This document shows positions 51,728-59,170 of a stretch of DNA of 59,170 bases, piece after piece (position 1 is the first letter of the stretch; each line of letters begins with the position of its first letter). Source of the DNA: Acidobacteriota bacterium. GTDB lineage: Bacteria; Acidobacteriota; Holophagae; Holophagales; Holophagaceae. The notes below the pieces were generated by a model that saw nothing but the letters and a program-made list of their open reading frames with translations, searched no databases and was not told the DNA's origin. The stretch lies in assembly GCA_016213735.1 (NCBI GenBank), contig JACQZU010000022.1:1-59170 (forward strand), written 5' to 3'. The translations under genes and the position numbers were made by a program.

Positions 51728-52141
51728 TCAGCTCCGGACACCAGGGGGGATCGAGTAGGTTCCGACCACGTGGGCGACGGGTTCGTCCAGGCCTTCGGAG
51801 TGCAGCCACACCTCCCCCACCGCCAGGGCCCTCCCCAGCTTGAGGAGGCGGCACACGCCGACGATGCCCCTTTCGGCGGAGGGCTTGCGGAGAAAGTTGA
51901 TGGTGAGGCTCGTGGTCACCGTCAGGGGGACGATCCCGATCTCCCCCAGGATGGCGACGTAGAGGGCCACGTCCGCCACCGCCATCAGGACGGGTCCCGA
52001 CACGGTGCCGCCCGGGCGCAGCTCGGCGGGGCCCACCTCGTGGAAGACCGTGGCGCCACCCTTCCCGACCTCCCGCACCACGCACTTGGTCTGGGGGAAG
52101 GAAGAGGCGATGAATGCAGAGACTTCCGCGAGATCGGCCAT
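51728..52141 (-). CDS. PaaI-like hot-dog thioesterase
   Basis: 137 residues from the ATG at 52141 with AAGGAGC upstream. The PaaI/YigI pattern is present: HEVGPAELRPGGTVSGPVLMAVADVALYVAILGEIGIVPLTVTTSLTINFLRKPSAERGIVGVCRLLKLGRALAVGEVWL, with the GG-x-x-SGP loop and the Asp of the ADVAL helix at the active-site end. It would hydrolyse an acyl-CoA, possibly of an aromatic or medium-chain acid. Convergent with mraY (24 bases apart) and divergent from hypC. Confidence 0.82.
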   Translation of the reverse strand: MADLAEVSAFIASSFPQTKCVVREVGKGGATVFHEVGPAELRPGGTVSGPVLMAVADVALYVAILGEIGIVPLTVTTSLTINFLRKPSAERGIVGVCRLLKLGRALAVGEVWLHSEGLDEPVAHVVGTYSIPPGVRS

Positions 52142-52193
52142 GGGCTGCTCCTTCGCACCGGTGAGGGCAGTAAAGCAGATCCCTTCTGAATTC

Positions 52194-52206
52194 GGTTGGT
52201 CCAACC
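52194..52206. promoter_or_regulatory. Palindrome GGTTGG-T-CCAACC upstream of the thioesterase gene
   Basis: A perfect 13-base palindrome lies 52 bases upstream of the thioesterase start codon, in the divergent interval before hypC. It shares GGTTGGT with the minus-strand reading of the candidate TetR operator at 3070-3092. The rest of the 245-base interval shows no gene. Confidence 0.35.
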
Positions 52207-52386
52207 TCGGGCAGAGAAAACCGCGACTCTGGGTCCGGGAGGGCCGGTGCCCTGGGCCAGCTCCTTGGGTGTGGTGGCCGCCTCGGAGGATCCCCGGACC
52301 GTCCGTTCTCCGAGGGCGGCCGGCGGGCTTTCCCAAAGGCGCATGGCCATTGCGACGGCATCCCGTTTCCAGGGACAATGATTGCC

Positions 52387-52659
52387 ATGTGCCTCGCCCT
52401 CCCGTGCCGCGTCGCCGAGCTGCTCCCGGAGCAGCAGGCCGTGGTGGAGGTGGGCGGGGTCCGGAAGCTCATCTCCCTGGCCCTGGTGGATGACGTTCAG
52501 GTGGGGGATTTCGTCATCCTCCACGTGGGGTTCGCGCTTTCCAAGCTGGATGCGGAAGAGGCCGAGAAGACCCTGGCGCTCTTCGCGGAGATGGGGATGC
52601 TGGAGGAGGTCACGGCCCGGGCGGCGGCCATGGCTGCGGGCCCCGCCGGCGAGGCATGA
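52387..52659 (+). CDS. hypC: Hydrogenase maturation chaperone HypC
   Basis: 90 residues from the ATG at 52387. This start, rather than the ATG at 52378, gives MCLALPCRV: in HypC the Met is removed and Cys2 is essential for carrying the iron centre. AGGGA is also better spaced for it. The small beta-barrel pattern [38 protein letters not shown] ends in the C-terminal helix [17 protein letters not shown]. HypC and HypD assemble Fe(CN)2CO for NiFe hydrogenases. The stop overlaps hypD (ATGA). Confidence 0.93.
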   Translation: MCLALPCRVAELLPEQQAVVEVGGVRKLISLALVDDVQVGDFVILHVGFALSKLDAEEAEKTLALFAEMGMLEEVTARAAAMAAGPAGEA

Positions 52660-53801
52660 GGTACATCGAGGCCTTCCGGGACGGGGAGCTGGCGAAGGGC
52701 CTGGCGGGCGCCATCCGGAGGACCGCGGACCCCGCCAGGACCTATTCCTTCATGGAATTCTGCGGGGGCCACACCCACGCCATCTCAAGGTATGGCATCC
52801 AGGAACTGTTGCCGCCCAACCTTCGGATGGTGCACGGTCCCGGCTGTCCCGTCTGCGTCCTGCCCATCGGCCGGGTGGACATGGCCATTTCCCTGGCCCT
52901 GGAACGGGGCGCCATGCTCTGCACCTACGGCGACGTGCTGCGGGTTCCCGCCTCGGGGGGCCTGAGCCTGCTGAAGGCCAAGGCCCGGGGGGGGGACGTT
53001 CGCATGGTGTACTCCGTGGCGGACGCCCTGCGCCTGGCGGAGGGGCATCCCGAACGCGAGGTGGTCTTCCTGGCCATCGGATTCGAGACCACGACGCCGC
53101 CGACGGCCGTGGCGATCCGGCAGGCCGCCGGGGCGGGCCTGGGGAACTTCTCCGTCCTCTGCTGCCATGTCCTGACGCCCTCCGCCATCGCATGCATTCT
53201 GGACAGCCCCGAGGTTCGGGCCTGGGGGACGGTGCCCCTGGACGGCTTCGTGGGGCCCGCCCACGTGAGCACCGTCATCGGCAGCCGTCCTTATGAGTTC
53301 TTCGCCGAGGAGTACCGCAAGCCGGTGGTCATCGCGGGTTTCGAGCCCCTCGATGTGATGCAGGCCATCCTCATGCTGGTCCGCCAGGTCAACGAGGGCC
53401 GGGCCGAGGTGGAGAACGAATTCACCCGCGCCGTCACCCGGGACGGAAACCTCAAGGCCCAGGCCCTGGTGGCCGAGGTGTTCGAGCTCCGGAAGGAATT
53501 CGAATGGCGCGGCCTCGGCATCGTTCCCTATTCCGCGCTCAGGATCCGGGAAGCCTTCGCCCCCTTCGACGCGGAGCGGCGCTTCGCCCTGGATTACCGG
53601 GCCGTCCCCGATCACCCAGGATGCGAATGCGGGGCCATCCTTCGGGGCGTGAAGCAGCCGAAGGACTGCAAGCTCTTCGGAGGGGTCTGCACTCCGGACA
53701 ATCCCATCGGGTCCTGCATGGTCAGCTCCGAAGGAGCCTGCGCGGCCTACTACACCTATGGGCGGCACCGGGAGGAGGCCCAGGACCGCGCCGGGGGTTG
53801 A
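52656..53801 (+). CDS. hypD: Hydrogenase maturation protein HypD
   Basis: 381 residues. Motifs: [15 protein letters not shown] (Cys near the iron site), [72 protein letters not shown], and the 4Fe-4S cysteines in the C-terminal [25 protein letters not shown]...[15 protein letters not shown]. HypD is the scaffold on which the two cyanides and the CO are attached to iron. hypC overlaps its start. No hydrogenase structural gene is in the window. Confidence 0.95.
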   Translation: MRYIEAFRDGELAKGLAGAIRRTADPARTYSFMEFCGGHTHAISRYGIQELLPPNLRMVHGPGCPVCVLPIGRVDMAISLALERGAMLCTYGDVLRVPASGGLSLLKAKARGGDVRMVYSVADALRLAEGHPEREVVFLAIGFETTTPPTAVAIRQAAGAGLGNFSVLCCHVLTPSAIACILDSPEVRAWGTVPLDGFVGPAHVSTVIGSRPYEFFAEEYRKPVVIAGFEPLDVMQAILMLVRQVNEGRAEVENEFTRAVTRDGNLKAQALVAEVFELRKEFEWRGLGIVPYSALRIREAFAPFDAERRFALDYRAVPDHPGCECGAILRGVKQPKDCKLFGGVCTPDNPIGSCMVSSEGACAAYYTYGRHREEAQDRAGG

Positions 53802-54012
53802 GGTCCGGCTGGGCGGGAAGCCCCCCCGGGCGAGCGGGACGGGAAAGCCGACCAGGGCCTCCTGGGGAGAAGGGACGGGGGCATTCCATTTCGTCGGCCA
53901 CCGGCGGACAAGAGCCTTACATCCAGGGTCAGGGGAAGGGTGACCCGGCAGCGGCCTCACCTGGAGCCCGATCCCAACCTTCCACGAGGTCATCCCTCTT
54001 CCCGGTCCAGCG

Positions 54013-56658
<2,646 letters not shown>

Positions 56659-56785
56659 GTGGATCCAGGGATGGTTCGGAGGGGACGGAGAAGGACCTGG
56701 AGGCTGATCGGCCAGGTGAGGAAATTCCCTTAGAAATGGGCCCGGTATCAGCTTCCCGGGATCCAAGACGCCCCGGCACCGTGGC

Positions 56786-57871
56786 ATGGTGTTGGGAGAC
56801 CCCAGCCCGATGCCCCCGCCCCGATCCCACGGAACCCGACCCCTCGACCTGGCCCAGGGCCGGGTGGACATGGCCCACGGCTCCGGAGGACGGGCCTCCG
56901 CCCAGCTGGTGGAGGAACTCTTCGCGAAGGCCTTCGACAACGGGCCGCTGCGCCAGGGGAACGACGGTGCCGTCCTCGGACTGCCCCCAGGCGCCGAGGG
57001 TTGCCGCCTGGTGGTGGCCACCGACGCCCACGTGGTCTCCCCGATCTTCTTCCCCGGGGGGGACATCGGCTGCCTCTCGGTCCACGGCACCCTCAACGAC
57101 GTGGCCGTGATGGGGGCCCGGCCCCTCTGGATGGCCGCGGCCTTCGTCCTGGAAGAAGGGTTCCCCCTGGCCGACCTGGCCCGCATCGTGGCTTCCATGG
57201 CCCGGGCGTCCCGGGAGGCCGGGGTGCCGATCGTGACCGGGGACACCAAAGTGGTGGAACGGGGGAAGGGGGACGGCGTCTTCATCACCACCACCGGCGT
57301 CGGGGTCACCCTGCCCGGGGTGGAACTGGGAGGGGACCGCGCCCGGCCCGGGGATGCCGTCCTGGTCTCCGGTCCCATCGGGGACCACGGGCTGGCCATC
57401 CTGGGCCAGCGGGAAGAACTCGCCTTCGAGTCCCCCATCGTTTCCGACACCGCGGCCCTCCACGGACTCGTGGAAACCATGCTTGGGGCCGCGCCGGGCA
57501 TCCATGTGCTCCGGGACCCCACGAGGGGGGGGGTGGCCACCTCGCTCAATGAGATCGCACGACAGTCGGGGGTTGGGATCGTGCTGGAGGAGCGGGCCAT
57601 CCCGGTGCGGGAGAGCGTGGCGGCGGCTTGCGAGATCCTGGGGTTGGATCCCCTCTACGCCGCCTGCGAAGGCCGCTGCCTGGTCGTCTGCCCCGCCGGA
57701 GAGGCCGGGATCCTGCTGGAGGCCATGCGATCCCACCCCCTCGGAAACGCAGCGGCCCGCATCGGGGAGGTGGTCGAGGACGCCCAGGCCTTCGTCCAGA
57801 TGCGCACGGCCTTCGGGGGCAGCCGGGTGGTGGACTGGCTCACGGGAGACCAGCTGCCGCGGATCTGCTAG
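56786..57871 (+). CDS. hypE: Hydrogenase maturation protein HypE
   Basis: 361 residues. N-terminal GRVDMAHGSGGRASAQLVEELFAKAF, the ATP-binding segments LNDVAVMGARPLWMAAAFVLEEGF and ITTTGVGVTLPGV, DPTRGGVATSLNEIARQSGVGIVLEE, and the essential C-terminal PRIC, whose last Cys carries the carbamoyl group that HypE dehydrates to thiocyanate. It supplies the cyanide ligands of the NiFe centre. ATG 56786 is used; ATG 56810 is an alternative. hypX starts in the last base of the hypE stop codon. Confidence 0.95.
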   Translation: MVLGDPSPMPPPRSHGTRPLDLAQGRVDMAHGSGGRASAQLVEELFAKAFDNGPLRQGNDGAVLGLPPGAEGCRLVVATDAHVVSPIFFPGGDIGCLSVHGTLNDVAVMGARPLWMAAAFVLEEGFPLADLARIVASMARASREAGVPIVTGDTKVVERGKGDGVFITTTGVGVTLPGVELGGDRARPGDAVLVSGPIGDHGLAILGQREELAFESPIVSDTAALHGLVETMLGAAPGIHVLRDPTRGGVATSLNEIARQSGVGIVLEERAIPVRESVAAACEILGLDPLYAACEGRCLVVCPAGEAGILLEAMRSHPLGNAAARIGEVVEDAQAFVQMRTAFGGSRVVDWLTGDQLPRIC

Positions 57872-59170
57872 TGCGCCTCCTCCTCCTCACCCACGCCTTC
57901 AATAGCCTGGCCCAGCGGATCTTCCTCGATCTCCAGGTCCAGGGCCACACCGTCTCCGTGGAATTCGACATTGCCGATGCGGTCACGGAAGAAGCCCTGA
58001 CCCTCTTCAAGCCCCACCTCGTGGTGGCGCCCTTCCTCAAACGGCGCCTTCCAGAGGCCGTGTGGGGCCGGGTGCCCTGTTTCATCATCCACCCCGGGCC
58101 GCCGGGGGACCGGGGACCCTCCTCCCTGGACTGGGCCATCAAGGAAGGTGCCTCCCGCTGGGGTGTCACGGTGCTGCAGGCGGAGGGCGAGCTGGACGGA
58201 GGCCCCGTGTGGGCCCACGAGGCCTTCGCGATGCGGCCCGCCTCCAAGTCCAGCCTCTACCGCCACGAGGTCACGGAGGCCGCGGTGCGGGCCCTCGGCA
58301 CGGCCCTGGAACGCTTCGAGGCCGGCGCCGGGCCTCTGTTCCGTCCCGAGGGAGAGGCCATTCGGGCCCGGCCGGCCATGCGGCAGGTGGACCGGGCGAT
58401 CCGCTGGGAAACGGACGGCGTGGAGGAGATCCTGCGGAAGCTGCGCGCCGCGGACGGCCAGCCCGGCGTCGCCGCACATCTCTTCGGAGAGCCCTGCCGC
58501 CTCTACGATCCCCGACCGGAGTCAGGCGCATTCCGCGGGGAAGCGGGGCAGGCGCTGGGACGCCGGGAGGGCGCCCTGCTCGTGGGGGCCCGGGACGGGG
58601 CTTTCTGGGTGGGACAGGCCCGCAGGGAGGGAAGGATCAAACTCCCGGCGTCGCAGGCCTTTCCTGAAGGGTCGGCCGCCCTCCCCGAACTGCCCTCGGA
58701 GACCGGCTGGTGGCGGAGCCCGCAGGACACCTGGCAGGACATCTCCTATGAAGAGCGAGGCCCGGTGGGCCTCTTGCGCTTCGAGTTCAGCCACGGGGCC
58801 ATGGGAACCGAGCAGTGCCGGCGACTCAGGCAGGCCGTGGAATGGTCCCTGGGCCGCCCCGCCCGCGTGCTCGTGCTGGCCGGGGGGCCCGACTTCTGGT
58901 CCAACGGAATGCACTTGAACCTCATCGAGGCCAGCCCCTCCCCGGCGGATGCCTCCTGGGAGAACATCAACGCCCTCGACGACCTCGCGGAGACGATCCT
59001 CGGCGCGCAGGATCGCCTGGTGGTCGCGGCGCTGCAGGGCAACGCGGGCGCCGGAGGCTGTTTCCTGGCCCGGGCCGCCGACGAGGTGTGGGTCCGCCAG
59101 GGGGTGGTGTTGAATCCCCACTACAAGAACATGGGAAACCTCCACGGATCCGAGTTCTGGACCTACCTCC
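57871..59170 (+). CDS. hypX: HypX (HoxX), formyltransferase/enoyl-CoA hydratase-like hydrogenase maturation factor, 3' end beyond window
   Basis: GTG start overlapping the hypE stop by one base; 433 codons visible, then the frame leaves the window. Residues 1-250 are formyltransferase-like: LLLLTHAFNSLAQRIFLDLQ, then HPGPPGDRGPSSLDWAI (His74) and HEVTEAAVRAL, matching the N10-formyl-tetrahydrofolate-binding half of HypX. From about 285 a crotonase-like domain begins (VGLLRFEFSHGAMGTEQCRRL; LVLAGGPDFWSNGMHLNLIEASPSPADASWENINALDDL; and the partial PHYKNMGNLHGSEFWTY). HypX takes a formyl group from formyl-THF to CoA and releases CO for the Fe centre, giving an aerobic CO source. Expected total is about 560-570 residues. 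Confidence 0.9.
   Translation, partial: MRLLLLTHAFNSLAQRIFLDLQVQGHTVSVEFDIADAVTEEALTLFKPHLVVAPFLKRRLPEAVWGRVPCFIIHPGPPGDRGPSSLDWAIKEGASRWGVTVLQAEGELDGGPVWAHEAFAMRPASKSSLYRHEVTEAAVRALGTALERFEAGAGPLFRPEGEAIRARPAMRQVDRAIRWETDGVEEILRKLRAADGQPGVAAHLFGEPCRLYDPRPESGAFRGEAGQALGRREGALLVGARDGAFWVGQARREGRIKLPASQAFPEGSAALPELPSETGWWRSPQDTWQDISYEERGPVGLLRFEFSHGAMGTEQCRRLRQAVEWSLGRPARVLVLAGGPDFWSNGMHLNLIEASPSPADASWENINALDDLAETILGAQDRLVVAALQGNAGAGGCFLARAADEVWVRQGVVLNPHYKNMGNLHGSEFWTYL

Noticed and set aside
56659-57600. N-terminal extension of the hybrid kinase by 314 codons
   Set aside because: It is antisense to hypE, has no domain, and the membrane helix expected near the N-terminus begins right after the Met at 56658.

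Overview
The window is a very GC-rich, densely packed bacterial chromosome segment from a diderm: there is an outer-membrane porin, a LolA-like lipoprotein carrier and two periplasmic binding proteins. Gene content (2-oxoacid:ferredoxin oxidoreductase KorAB, two LIV-type uptake systems with CoA-activating enzymes, an MglA-type GTPase, NiFe-hydrogenase maturation genes) is compatible with an Acidobacteriota/Holophagae-like heterotroph. That placement is inference; no rRNA or marker comparison could be run.

Layout. 1-2.2 kb: 3' part missing from a secreted M14 zinc carboxypeptidase (minus). 2.3-6.6 kb: a TetR regulator, then a KASIII-like condensing enzyme, an SCP2-type thiolase, a 105-residue orphan protein and a short-chain dehydrogenase, preceded by a promoter with a palindromic candidate operator. 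6.7-17 kb: a porin, a complete LIV-type ABC importer (binding protein, two ATPases, two permeases), an alpha/beta hydrolase, a MaoC-like protein and a CoA-transferase/hydrolase (the last two on minus), then another hydrolase. Together these look like uptake and CoA-dependent breakdown of a small carboxylic acid. 16.9-19.2 kb: small exported proteins around tRNA-Ala(CGC) and an unusual structured, repeat-bearing intergenic region. 19.4-22.2 kb: korA-korB (minus), divergent from lexA. 23.2-28.5 kb: a beta-decarboxylating dehydrogenase probably starting at CTG (minus), a peroxiredoxin, and a tight cluster of an MglA GTPase with a long C-terminal extension, a LolA-like protein and a DUF2264 protein.

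28.5-40.2 kb: a stand-alone B12-binding subunit, a membrane protein, an alpha-methylacyl-CoA racemase and a second LIV-type importer operon with an acyl-CoA ligase inside and a PaaK-like protein at its end, then a CBS-ACT protein. Uptake and CoA activation seem physically coupled here. 40.3-42.5 kb: trmL, a HIT protein and a PhoR-like histidine kinase. 42.6-51.7 kb: a division and cell wall (dcw) cluster, mraZ-rsmH-ftsL-ftsI-murE-(sua5)-murF-mraY, driven from an AT-rich promoter with five TGG boxes in 10-bp register, and with a tRNA-modification gene inserted between murE and murF. 51.7-59.2 kb: a PaaI-like thioesterase and hydrogenase maturation genes hypC-hypD and hypE-hypX, separated by an antisense hybrid histidine kinase. 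hypX runs off the right edge.

I saw no insertion sequence, CRISPR array, prophage or rRNA gene.
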